Shown: positions 1 through 9,873 of the stretch, one piece after another
Layout of the letters: every line of letters begins with the position of its first letter
Position numbering within the stretch: the stretch's first letter is position 1
NCBI GenBank assembly: GCA_018287875.1
Contig: JAGVVL010000022.1
Span: forward strand, 4,154,001-4,218,000
Reading direction: 5' to 3'
Length of the DNA stretch: 64,000 nt
Source of the DNA: Nigrospora sphaerica
Lineage: Eukaryota; Ascomycota; Sordariomycetes; Amphisphaeriales; Apiosporaceae
Translations under genes and position numbers: made by a program
The notes under the pieces: generated by a model
Database searches by the model: none
What the model was told of the DNA's origin: nothing
The model's input: the letters and a program-made list of their open reading frames with translations, nothing else

Positions 1-1
1 C

Positions 2-520
2 GTCAATATCACACTCCGGCTACCTCTAGAGTTTTATAGGGCGCTAGAGGCTGATGAGGATGACCTGCTGGCCGCCGCTTCTCGTCACACGGGCACGGTG
101 TCGGCAGCATGTAGGACATGGGCGCGTGTTTGGCCGGCCGTCTGTCTGTTGCCCCAACTACGCCACCTGAACATATGGATGGACCACGACGATCCCTCTT
201 CATGGTCCGCCGTGGGAGAGCGGGCGGTTATATCTCGACGTCTAATGGACATTCTCGCCGAGCATTTGGATTCTTTCCCGCGCTCATCGCCCGTCGACGT
301 CCGATTTAACCTCCCTAAGTTACACCCCGTCATTGCTACGCCTAAAAAGCACTTCGTCGATGGCAGTATCCCGTTACCAAGGTACCCCATCATACGTCGT
401 TATCGCCAATGCACATTCTGTTATGAGAGAAGTGACGGCGTCCTGAGTCAGTTAATCCGACGCGATTTCCCTATATTACGACAGCTGGTGTACTGGTCGC
501 CCTCGGATGAAGATTGCTAG
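2..520 (+). CDS. 3' end of a DUF7730-like fungal protein (5' partial)
   Basis: The reading frame is open from base 2 to the TAG at 518-520, so the gene starts left of the window; about 172 residues are visible. There is no in-frame ATG near the apparent beginning, only GTG, so the true start is outside. The visible part holds an LRHLNIWMDHDD stretch followed by a FNLPKLHP segment and an Arg/Tyr-rich tail. From memory this pattern resembles the C-terminal half of fungal DUF7730 proteins, whose function is unknown. The family call is tentative; the open frame is directly seen. The next gene, on the other strand, converges on it. Confidence 0.55.
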   Translation, partial: VNITLRLPLEFYRALEADEDDLLAAASRHTGTVSAACRTWARVWPAVCLLPQLRHLNIWMDHDDPSSWSAVGERAVISRRLMDILAEHLDSFPRSSPVDVRFNLPKLHPVIATPKKHFVDGSIPLPRYPIIRRYRQCTFCYERSDGVLSQLIRRDFPILRQLVYWSPSDEDC

Positions 521-1363
521 AGCTCCCAAACCGGTCAGAGATCTCACAAGATGGCAAACGAAATTATCAAAGACAGCGAGGAGAAGGAGACTAAAACCTC
601 GGAGCGGTGACCACAACGGAGAGGCTGGAGAGAGAGTACTTGAGTAATTGACACATTTCCGAATTTTATTAGGCCTACTTAAGAGTAATCCCAGTAGCCG
701 ATAATTTGATAGCCGCACAAGGAACGGAAACAAGAAATAGTTTAAAGAAACATCCTCAACGCTGCGTTCCGTGGTATCCTGAGGCATGCTTGGCAAGAAA
801 TTTTAGTGCCAGCTGTACACTGCATGCACAGGACTTATCTGGTGGTGTAATAGCATAAATTTTCTTGTGAATCCTCCATTCCTCCAAAGGCGAAAATTGG
901 TTGCACTGAGGATAAGACGAATCGGGGCTCCTATGGTGTCGTTAAGTCACCGCAGAGTTGAAGAATTTCTCACATTGGTAGCATTTGTGCGAAGCCATTG
1001 TGTTGCCCCTGGAACTTGACTTATGGCACTGAATGAGACAATTTCATCGAGAGGTACGAAAATGGAGTGGTACGTCTCGGTTATGTCTTATAGCGGGCAG
1101 GCAGCCTACTAAATAAGCCCGTCCTAGGCAGTTCGCCGTGGTCCATCTAGTAGATCAGCGAGACAGCGCCGCTATAACGGATCAACCATACATATGAAAT
1201 AGGTGGGAAATGGACGTTGTTTATGGTTAGTGAGTCAAAATTGACGAAAGAAAGAGAGATGGGATAAGCTCAATAGAGGGGGAGACTCTATAAACACGAT
1301 TGGTCCAGTGGAAAGCTCAAGTTATCCAACACCCTGAGCTCCAACTAGAAACTCCCAGAGTCA
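521..1363. other. Intergenic region between convergent genes
   Basis: No coding frame, RNA gene or repeat seen. It would hold the 3' ends of the left-edge gene and of the HET gene. Confidence 0.6.
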
Positions 1364-3427
1364 TTAGACTATTCTTATTTCTTCCCGAGCATCCTCATTG
1401 TCGGTAAAAGGATAGTCTTGAGGGTCTGAATATCGTACGTGACAGAGGCCAACCCTTTGATACTCACCGGCCCCACCGACCTTGGGGGTCACAACAAGGC
1501 ACCACGAAACCCGGATCCCACTCTTCTCGACGACGAGGAATCGCTGGATTTCCACGAGATGCAAAGGGGCGTCTGCTCCTGGACCCTCACAATCCGGGTA
1601 CCAGGTGTAGGGTTCCACCTCCAGGTCATTGACCCACCCCTTCCCTTCCGGGCGGGTATTATCCTGCGGGTCGGGGATGAGGCCGCAAGAGTCGTCGGCA
1701 TTGTCTTCATTTTCTGTGTCGAACAGAAAGTCTCCCATGGTGCCGGCCTGTATGTCTCGTACGACTCGCCTCCTCCAGGAGCGCACCACCATGGTGGCTG
1801 GTGTGGTTTCTTCCTCGATGCGGATTTCCGCCTTGTGCTCCTCCAGCTTCCCACTGGCCAGCATGTAGGAGCAGGTCCCCTTGACCGACGCCCACGACCA
1901 GGTCGGAAACCCGGCCTGCGTACGGACCGGCTGGCCGCTGTCCGGGGAACGGCTCCAGAGCGCCATTCGCGGAAGATCGTGGTCCCAGAGGCCCAATATA
2001 CAGCGGCGGGCGGGGCTGGACCGTTCCTCGATCAGGGATACAAGGCCCGTCACGGCAATAATCTTGTCAGTGTCGTACGTCATCTCGCAGCTCGTGTAGG
2101 TGTTCAGTACACCCTTCCAGTGCTTCATCCAGGACTTGCTGTCGTATTCCATCTCCTGACCGGATCCGAACTGGAGGAGCCGCCGGAGCCAGGTCTTCTT
2201 GTTCGCCTCGTCGCCGAGTTCCACCTGTCGGTAACTCGTCTCGGAGGCCTGCGCACTGCGGCATTCCCAGTAGATGCCATTCTTGCCGTAGAGGAGTGTT
2301 CGTGGCGAGGAATACCGCTCCTGCATCACCCATGCTCGCGAATGCAGTGGCGAGGCGCCGAAGCCGATTTGGTCGACCTCGTTTTTCCACATCGAGTGGG
2401 AGCTTGCAGGCCAGATCGATATTCCCAATTCTGAACTATGAAGGCCTCTTCGGCCAAGGGGGTTGCGTTCCGCGGTGAAACAACCCTCCCGACTGCCCGA
2501 AGATTTGAGTGCCGCGATTGTGAAGTCCGAGTTGGTGTAGAAGAGGGCCATGTCCTTTGCTTGATGCTTCCAGTCTTCTGTGGAGTCCTGTATGATGCAG
2601 AGGGAGTCGATCCATATATAGCGATATCCCAGATCTCTGGTCACCTGGATGGCCTCGCGAAATGTTTTGGGCAGTCCAGTAATGGCCCCCTTTCGGAATT
2701 TTTCCTCATTAGATTTGAGGAGGCGTATCAGATGTGCTTTCCCCCAGCAATGGCTCAATGTGACATAAGCCGCACCGTTGGTCTCGCAGGAATCCACGAG
2801 CTTGATGCCTCCTTGAAGGTCGAGAAGCCGCTTCGGCCGCGCAGTCCGTGTCTTCTCGTCGGTACCGGAACAGCCGCAGTGCTCTCGAAGACACTTTCCG
2901 AGCCATGCTCTGGCCAGCGCTGTCGTTTCGGGGTCGCCCGTGCTTCTTCCGAGGCTCGCTTGAGGAAAGCCAGCTGGGGGGCTCTCCCAGTTCTCGACTT
3001 CATCCTGGTTCCCGGGATACACATGCACAGTGTCGGTCCCATTTGCCTCCATGCAAAGACGAAGGCCGAACAGGGTTGAAGGCCTGGGACTGGGTAACAA
3101 TTCATATCTCACCGTCGAGGCAAACAGCGTATAGTCGGTATCTCTGAAGTCCCATCGTGCCGATGAGCAGAAGAGAGAGCAAAGGTGGCACCCCAAAGTT
3201 GCCGAACACAGGACGTCAATGTACTCGAATGTCGTAAAGACGGTCTTGGGAACAAGGGAGCTCTGCTGATTTTTCAGGTCTAGGCACAGCCCCACCAGCT
3301 CCAGGCACGCAGAGCAGATGACATTGGGCGTGTATCGGAATGAAGGGTCGGTAACCGCCACTTTATGCTGGAAATTGACCCCCGTAAAGGGGCGCGATTG
3401 CATATAATAATGCTTTTTCGGCGCCAT
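1364..3427 (-). CDS. HET-domain (heterokaryon incompatibility) protein
   Basis: Single-exon frame of 687 residues. The ATG at 3425-3427 (MAPKKHYYM) is chosen because the longer frame begins only with GTG. The HET domain lies roughly at residues 221-375, with the canonical blocks YVTLSHCWG (221-229), YIWIDSLCIIQD (270-281) and the SRAWVMQER block near residue 360. Cysteines at 38, 41, 80 and 83 form CxxC pairs in the N-terminal region, as in many HET proteins. HET proteins trigger regulated cell death after fusion of incompatible hyphae or act as death effectors beside NLR-type receptors; no NLR or STAND partner is visible here. Length and domain order are typical and there is no internal stop. 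The allelic partner and specificity cannot be told from sequence. Confidence 0.9.
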   Translation of the reverse strand: MAPKKHYYMQSRPFTGVNFQHKVAVTDPSFRYTPNVICSACLELVGLCLDLKNQQSSLVPKTVFTTFEYIDVLCSATLGCHLCSLFCSSARWDFRDTDYTLFASTVRYELLPSPRPSTLFGLRLCMEANGTDTVHVYPGNQDEVENWESPPAGFPQASLGRSTGDPETTALARAWLGKCLREHCGCSGTDEKTRTARPKRLLDLQGGIKLVDSCETNGAAYVTLSHCWGKAHLIRLLKSNEEKFRKGAITGLPKTFREAIQVTRDLGYRYIWIDSLCIIQDSTEDWKHQAKDMALFYTNSDFTIAALKSSGSREGCFTAERNPLGRRGLHSSELGISIWPASSHSMWKNEVDQIGFGASPLHSRAWVMQERYSSPRTLLYGKNGIYWECRSAQASETSYRQVELGDEANKKTWLRRLLQFGSGQEMEYDSKSWMKHWKGVLNTYTSCEMTYDTDKIIAVTGLVSLIEERSSPARRCILGLWDHDLPRMALWSRSPDSGQPVRTQAGFPTWSWASVKGTCSYMLASGKLEEHKAEIRIEEETTPATMVVRSWRRRVVRDIQAGTMGDFLFDTENEDNADDSCGLIPDPQDNTRPEGKGWVNDLEVEPYTWYPDCEGPGADAPLHLVEIQRFLVVEKSGIRVSWCLVVTPKVGGAGEYQRVGLCHVRYSDPQDYPFTDNEDAREEIRIV

Positions 3428-4695
3428 GCTGTTTAATGGAGTGCACAGGTACACTCACGTCTATGACAGGAAAAGAGCGGTTTTTGAAGCATCGTCTCTT
3501 GCGGGGTATGACCTGTCTGTAAGCAGCTGACGTGTCTTGGCGCTGACAATTGTGTGCCCCCAAGGCAGGGGATGCGAGGCCGAAAGTGGATGCGAAGGAT
3601 GCAGGCAACATAGAAACTATTTTTGGCAACAAGGCCCAGCTCAGCATTTTTGGGGGTTTTACTACTTACTGAGTAGGCACAGAACGGTATCCACAGAGTA
3701 GATCCATCATGCGTCACCAGAAGCAATCTAGATTGATTGGACCGCATAAAGTATTGTACCCGGGCTCTGGATACTTATGCCTCAGTGCGACTCTTCAAAA
3801 CTCATACTATTAACAGAAGGCATGTGAAATGTGAGTGGTGGGGTTATGGATCTGTTTCTGGTTTTACCCATTTTTACAGTCAACTTTTTACTACAGCTGA
3901 ATGTAAGTACGAGAGGATTTCTTGGTTGCTACTTTGTTTCTATAATCCATCACGCATTTACTTTAATTTCTTTACTCTCATTACTTTTACACTCACCCGT
4001 GGCTGGTAAGAACCTCTACTCCATAGTTGCTGGCTGAGACAACATGGCTATCGGAGACGCCAAATATCGGTGCCGGGGTTGTGAGGGACAGTACTGAGGT
4101 ATTTTCAGCGGCGCCTGACTTCTCCCATCCGCCGAGACTCGCGCCGCAAGGCCTCACGCGTGGTGCTGCAACAGCGTACGCACTCCAGCGACCACGGCGG
4201 CACGTGGAGCACCATGCGCGGCGCCCTGCACCTGGGCGAATCGGCTTTCCAGGTGCCGTGCGGGAAGCAGCCGACGAGTGAGACATCGGCACGGATGGCC
4301 TCGCCGTTGGGGACCGGTACGTAATTTTCTGCGGCAGGCGGACGTAAACAACCTTCTTCGTTGAGGTTGACGAAGAGGCTTTGCGGCCAAAGAGTACCAG
4401 CTAGGTGATGGCGGCCATCGTTTGAGTGGCTGTCGGCGAGGTGGACAAACTGGACTTGCAACCGTACCTCAAAGGTTCGTGGGTCGAGATGAGATGCCTG
4501 TTCGATTACGTTTGAAAACATCAAGGAGCGGGTCATGAAGCACGGGGAAAGGGGATAGTGGCTAAGGCGGTCGTTCACGAACACAGCTAACAGTGTTTCA
4601 TTATGTACAAATTTGAGTATCCTGCACATAAATGCAGATATTAGAGTAGATAAAGGAAATGAACACCGTGAAATCAATCCACTATCATCAATATC
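3428..4695. other. Intergenic region with one weak open frame
   Basis: This stretch lies upstream of the HET gene and downstream of the FAD monooxygenase. An open frame on the minus strand, 4105-4629 from its first ATG (about 174 residues, Cys/Arg-rich tail), is the only substantial one. I recognise no domain in it and its composition is unlike a confident coding region, so it is noted rather than called. The 3740-4020 part is AT-richer and looks non-coding. Confidence 0.4.
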
Positions 4696-6021
4696 TTAGT
4701 TCTTGGGGGCGGCCCCGAAATAGTCGCGGTACTCAAGGCGAGTCGGGTCTTCCTTCCGTACCAAGTTAAACAGGAGCATGTCCAGCCGAAGCAATGTGAT
4801 GAGACCGACGAGTGCATTGAGGAACCACACCTCCAAACGGTTGTTAGGCATTAAACACCTGAACGCCCACATTTGCGAGGTCTGATGGGACGTAATCAGG
4901 GGGCGAATCTCCTTCTCATACTCGCGGGTCGCCTGCTCTACGTCGAAGGACCCGGGCTTCCGCTGCTCGGCCTCCCACTGCCGGGCGAGCTCGCCGGCGA
5001 GGACGTAGCCGCCGACGAAGGCACCGGTGACACCGACTCCGCCGATAGTGGTGCAGTAGGCGGCATCGCCGACGAGGATGACGCGGCCGCGGGCCCAGGC
5101 GCCCTCGGGCAGGCAAATCTGGCTCTGGTGCTGGCAGTACAGGTCATCGGTCACGGGGCTCTCGAGGAGGGCGCGCACGAAGCGCTGCGTGTGCCAGTCG
5201 GTCGTGTTGGCAAAGACCTTGGCCAGCGCCGCCTTTTGCTCGGGCAGCGTCTGCGCCTGGTCCAGGGCATCACACCCCCCGCGCGTCATTAAGTAGGCGC
5301 GGATGTTGTCGGGGTTGTCCTTCCGTGTCATCAACAGTTTTCCGCCCGGAATCAAGCAGATGTTCCAGTCGTTGGAGTCGCCCTCTTGCGCCGGCGCCGT
5401 GAAGAAGGCCGCGTGTACCCCCGTGTCCACGGTCGGATCCGGGAAAGAAGGGCCGAACATCATATTGCGCGTCGCCGAGCCGATCCCGTCGGCTCCGATG
5501 AGGATGTCATACTGCCCCTGGCTATCGTCGGAGAATGTGACGTGGACCTTGCTGGTTGGGGACCCCTCGTCCTGGGTGAAGCTCCGGACATAGCGGCCAA
5601 AGACGTACTTGATCCCCTCGAGGTTCTTGGTGGCGTCATAGAGAATCTTGATCAGATCACCGCGCATGATCTCCCAGTCGGTGCTCATGGACTGGCTTCC
5701 CTTGCCGCTTTTGTTGACGCCCCAGAAGCCCTTGGTGGCGCCGTTGCGATCGACAAATCGTACGCCCGGCTCGAGGCACACTGCCGCCCGTATTGCAGGC
5801 TCGAGGCCCATCATCTTCATGACAACGATCCCCTGGCCGCGGAGATCTATCTGCTGGCCGGTAGAACGTAGCTCCGAGCTGCGCTCGATGATGGTGACCT
5901 CGCATCCGAACCGTGCCAGCCAGAAGGCGGTTGCCGGACCGGCTAAACCAACACCTGCGATGAGGACCTTCAGGCCTCCGGGCCTCGGAGTTGGGAAGGT
6001 TCCGGTTTGTTGGGTGGCCAT
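4696..6021 (-). CDS. FAD-dependent monooxygenase (PF01494-type)
   Basis: Single exon, 441 residues, ATG at 6019-6021. The Rossmann GxGxxG (GVGLAG, residues 23-28) is followed by the acidic ribose-binding Glu in IIERS (about 46). The DG motif is DILIGADGIGSATR (172-185) and the GD motif is VILVGDAAY (314-322). This order defines group A flavoprotein hydroxylases, which use NAD(P)H and O2 to hydroxylate aromatic or polyketide-type substrates. The C-terminal part has a hydrophobic stretch (NALVGLITLLRLDMLLFNL), often seen in fungal members and possibly membrane-associated. Position 322 is Tyr where many relatives have His. Substrate unknown. It is transcribed away from the neighbouring LINE, with its promoter in 6022-6482. 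Confidence 0.92.
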   Translation of the reverse strand: MATQQTGTFPTPRPGGLKVLIAGVGLAGPATAFWLARFGCEVTIIERSSELRSTGQQIDLRGQGIVVMKMMGLEPAIRAAVCLEPGVRFVDRNGATKGFWGVNKSGKGSQSMSTDWEIMRGDLIKILYDATKNLEGIKYVFGRYVRSFTQDEGSPTSKVHVTFSDDSQGQYDILIGADGIGSATRNMMFGPSFPDPTVDTGVHAAFFTAPAQEGDSNDWNICLIPGGKLLMTRKDNPDNIRAYLMTRGGCDALDQAQTLPEQKAALAKVFANTTDWHTQRFVRALLESPVTDDLYCQHQSQICLPEGAWARGRVILVGDAAYCTTIGGVGVTGAFVGGYVLAGELARQWEAEQRKPGSFDVEQATREYEKEIRPLITSHQTSQMWAFRCLMPNNRLEVWFLNALVGLITLLRLDMLLFNLVRKEDPTRLEYRDYFGAAPKN

Positions 6022-6482
6022 TGGGGGTCCTGGGGGGTGCTGTGGTTTGTTAGGAGATAGTAATAATAAATCCGAAGCGATGGCGATGTAGTCGAAGTGG
6101 AATTTGGAGGGCAGGAAGCAGGCTGTGGCAGGAGATTATATGCTTTCACTACAGGTTCTAACCCGAGCCATGGCCAGTAGCTTTTCTAGAGGCATGCCTA
6201 CGCAGTCTGGTAAAGGCAGGAATACGCAATGTCATGGTCCTTTCCCGGTCGGAGTTATGCGGCTAAATCCACCGAAATCCTTGCTTCTAGATCACCCATG
6301 TATGCCCAAGACAGCTCGGTACCCAATGAATGGGCATTTCATACCGTGTACAACATGATGCGAAAGACAAGTAAGCGGGGTGATTTTATCTGTGGGCCGA
6401 CAAACACCGAGGCCGAGAATTTCGGCCGAGACAAGGGGATCTCGGGGCTCGGAGTTCATAGCGCTGCCATCGATCGGCAGCC
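6022..6482. other. Upstream region of the FAD monooxygenase
   Basis: No gene seen. It should hold the monooxygenase promoter and ends at the left target-site duplication of the LINE. Confidence 0.5.
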
Positions 6483-6493
6483 GAACATGTCAT
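6483..6493. repeat. Left target-site duplication of LINE copy 1
   Basis: GAACATGTCAT here is repeated exactly at 11351-11361 on the other side of the element. An 11-bp duplication bracketing a full-length LINE is expected from target-primed reverse transcription. Confidence 0.9.
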
Positions 6494-6684
6494 TATTATT
6501 ATTATTATTATTCTTACACCTAGCGACCTATCTAGGCCATGAGGACCCCCTACGCATCTTAGCCTAGGAAAACCGTTCCGGGCTGACGTCCGGCCGGGTG
6601 AAAAACCTAGGTTCCGCTGCGTCGCACCGCTTCTATCTGCTCTTTGACCTGCCATACCGAGATCGGGCTCAGCGCGCCCGCTTC

Positions 6685-9600
6685 CTAGCTAATAAGTTGA
6701 TTCGCCAGCTGGAACATGTCCAGCCTGCCCGAGCGGAGTAGCCATCTCGCGATAATTCCTGCTTTTCCTGGGGTGTCGAGCATCCTGTCCGTGTCTATCG
6801 GTCCTCCTAGAGCTTGGACGAGATGTTCTCGTCTTTCTCTTTCCCGTGGGCAGAAAACGAGGATATGCCGGACGGTCTCCCTGCCCTGACCGCAGTCACA
6901 CCATGGGCTGTCGAAGCCTGGAACCCTACGCTTGAAAAGGAAGTCTCGCAGCCCAATCTTGCCAGTCCTCGCTTGGACGAGGATCGAGCTCTCCGCCTTA
7001 TGGAGTCCCTTATGGAGCTTGAGGACGTGCTTGTCTGGCGGCATCTTGGTTGCTGCCGGGGCTCGTGCTGTTCGATTTTGCTGCGTTTGTTGCCATCTCT
7101 GAAGCCAGTCTCTCTCCTCAGCTTTGTGTGCTGAGTCTCCAGCTAGCCATTCGTCTAGCCACCTCTTACGATTGGGAGCGTCGGGGCCTTTCGGTCTGCG
7201 CTGGCGAGTTGGTCTTGTGAGGATCCATCTAGCTGCGCTATCACATCTCGCTTGGATGAGTGATGCGATACACGGCTGTTGGAGCCTCTCTTCCGAAGCC
7301 GCCACCCTTCTGTTGAGCCACGTGTCTAAGGGGGACATGTAAGTTTCCGTTTCTAGTACTGCGGCAGCCGTGGCTTTGAAAGCTCCTGTGACCTTTCGGA
7401 GGCACTCTGTCTGGACGTCGTTAAGTGCCTTGGCTCTATTTTTCGAGATCTGGCGGTGCCACTCTAAAGCTCCATAGCCTATCGCAGACTGTACGACCGC
7501 TGTATAGACTTGGCGGGCTCGCTGGAGAGACGCGCCCCATGTCGAGCCGGCTATCCGGTCTAGGGCATAGACCTGCGTCGCCATCTTCTTCGATATTAAC
7601 TGGATATGAACGTCCCAGCGGAGACGTCTATCCACCTGAATGCCAAGGACGCGGCAGGAGTCTTCTGGTTCGATTTCGTGACCTTCTAAGGCGATCTTCG
7701 TGTCCGGGCCTTTCCGTCTTCGAGAGAAGTGGACTAGGTGGTATTTCTGGACTGCGAAGGTCATGCCGTGGCTGACTGCCCATTCTTTACAGATCCTGTG
7801 AGCGGCTTCTAGCCGCTTGCAGGTCTGCTCGGGGTTTAAGCCGAAGCCGACAAGATTTGTGTCGTCTGCAAAGGCTATAGCGGCTATCCCTGGAACAGCG
7901 CGGAGAGCCCTATATAGACCAGCTGTATAGAGGCAGAAGAGGATGGGCGATAGAGGTGAGCCTTGCGGGACGCCTGCCGGGACCGGGATCTCATCCGATT
8001 CTTGGCCATCGAAAAATAGCGTGGTGGATCGGTCGGATAGAAAGCTTCGGATCCAGTTGATGGTCCATATAGGGACCTTTAACGCTCGTAGGTTAGCTAG
8101 GAGCCTTCCATGGTCGACAGAGTCGAAAGCGCCCGAAATGTCCAGCGATAGAAGGGTTGCTGCGCCTCCATGCTTCCAGGCTGTACGGACTAGGTCCGTT
8201 AGCAGCCGCAAGGCCGTTTCCGTAGAGCGGCCCTTTCGGTTTCCCATCTGTTCGTCTGGGAGTAGCCCGTTTTCTTCGGCGAAACTGGCTAGCCGTTGCG
8301 CTAGCAGGCTCTCAATCACCTTTCCCATGGTGTTAAGCAGGGCAATAGGTCTCCATCCGCCGGCTTGGTGGTACTCGTTTGGCTGCTTTCCTGGTTTCCG
8401 GAGGATGACGGTCACTGCTTTCCGGAACGCTCTTGGATGGTATCCTATACGCCAGCACGCTTCCGCTAGGGAGGCCAAGGCTTGAAAAATGGGCTTTCCT
8501 AGGCGTTTAAGAAATCCGTTCGGAAGCTGATCTGGTCCAGGCGCCTTCCACTGGCCTGCCTTACTGAGGACGTCTTGGACTTGTTCTACTGTCACCTTGC
8601 CGTCCATATCGAGAGGCGCTGCGAGCCGGTTTGTTATTCGGAAGCCGGTCGGCCTAGCCTTAGGGAGAGGGTAAAATCTCTCGCGGAAGGCCTCTGTTTT
8701 CTCCTTATGGGTCGTTGCTTCGCCACACGGTGTTTGAAGAGCAGGGACTGCTGGGGGTAACGGCGGCGCCGCTCCTTCCGTTCTAGCCCATCTCGCGATA
8801 TTCCAGACGCCAGCTGGCTGGCTAGAAGCCTCGTGGAGCATCTGTCTCCAGGTTGCCGTCTTTGCTTCGCGGATTGCCTTCTTTTTAAGGAGGGATGACT
8901 GTCGGAGGGCTCGCCAGGCTGCGTCCGTCCTGTCGGAGAGCTATGTACGCTGGGCTCGTCGCTCCTTCTCTATAGCTTCCTCTGTCTCGCGGTTCCACCA
9001 GGCTTTGCCTCTCCTTTTAGAGTGGCGGAGGGGGGCAACTAAGTCGGCTATCCGGATTAGCTCCTTAGTTAACGTCTCGGTGTAACTGTCGATTTCTTCT
9101 GGTGTCTCGAGTCGATTTGGCTGTGGTAGGTGTGCCGCTTCTGCCTTCGCCTGGTTATAGTCAGCTGTTTTCCAGCTGCGTCGTGGCCTGTCTTGGTGGT
9201 CTATACGAGATCCAGCCACGCGTATCACCTGGGGGAGGTGATCGGATCCTGCGTACGGTGCGTATCCGTCATAGGCAACTCGGAGATCATCCGTTGCCTA
9301 TGCTAGGTCGATTGTAGAGTCTGCGCTTCCTTTCCGGGTCCATGTTGGCGTTCCGGGAGGGGTGATCAGCTGAAGGTTCCAGGATTCTGCTAGCTGGAGT
9401 AGCTTGTCGGCTGCTTTGTGAGGACGGACGTTATATCCGCCCCAAGCTGGATGGTGTACGTTGAAGTCGCCTACTAGGATTGTTCGTCTCGGCCGGGGTT
9501 CGACTTGGAGGGCTTCGATGACTGGCATGTCTGGTCTGCTGATAGACCCCGGTGGGGGGGAGTAGACGCAGATAATGGTTATAGGGCCGTCCGGCAGTTG

Positions 9601-9873
9601 GATCATGATGCGGCAAGTATATGGCTGCGCCTTGTATGTCCACTGCGCTGGTGGATATCTTTTGTTTATGTAGATGCAAGCTCTGCCCCCCTCGGTGGCA
9701 TGGAGCAGATAGTATGGAGACGATCTTGGACAGTAGGTGGTCGGTATGTGAGGGTTCTGCCAGGGTTCTTATATAGCGAGTATATCGTATTCCTCGTTGA
9801 TGGCGTCTACCACTGGCGCCTGTGTTGGTTTTCGTGTATGCGTGTTCCAGTGTAGGATCCTTAGTGCTGTCAT
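6685..9873 (-). pseudogene. LINE ORF2: endonuclease and reverse transcriptase, three premature stops
   Basis: One frame of 1,063 codons from an ATG at 9871-9873, interrupted by TAA at 9769-9771 (Gln in a LAIQEPW-type motif), TAG at 9298-9300 (Trp of DLAWATDD) and TAG at 8941-8943 (Trp of AQR-W-L). The Trp identities come from other copies in the window; the Gln is inferred, because copy 3 carries the same stop. The N-terminal part is an exonuclease/endonuclease/phosphatase-fold nuclease, with VGDFNVHHPAWGG among its motifs. The 8940-6685 part is fully open and carries the reverse transcriptase with catalytic FADD (IAFADDTNLVGFG). It ends in a CCHC-like motif (CDCGQGRETVRHILVFCP). The protein would nick target DNA and copy element RNA there. 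The ATG overlaps the ORF1 stop as ATGA. Confidence 0.9.
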
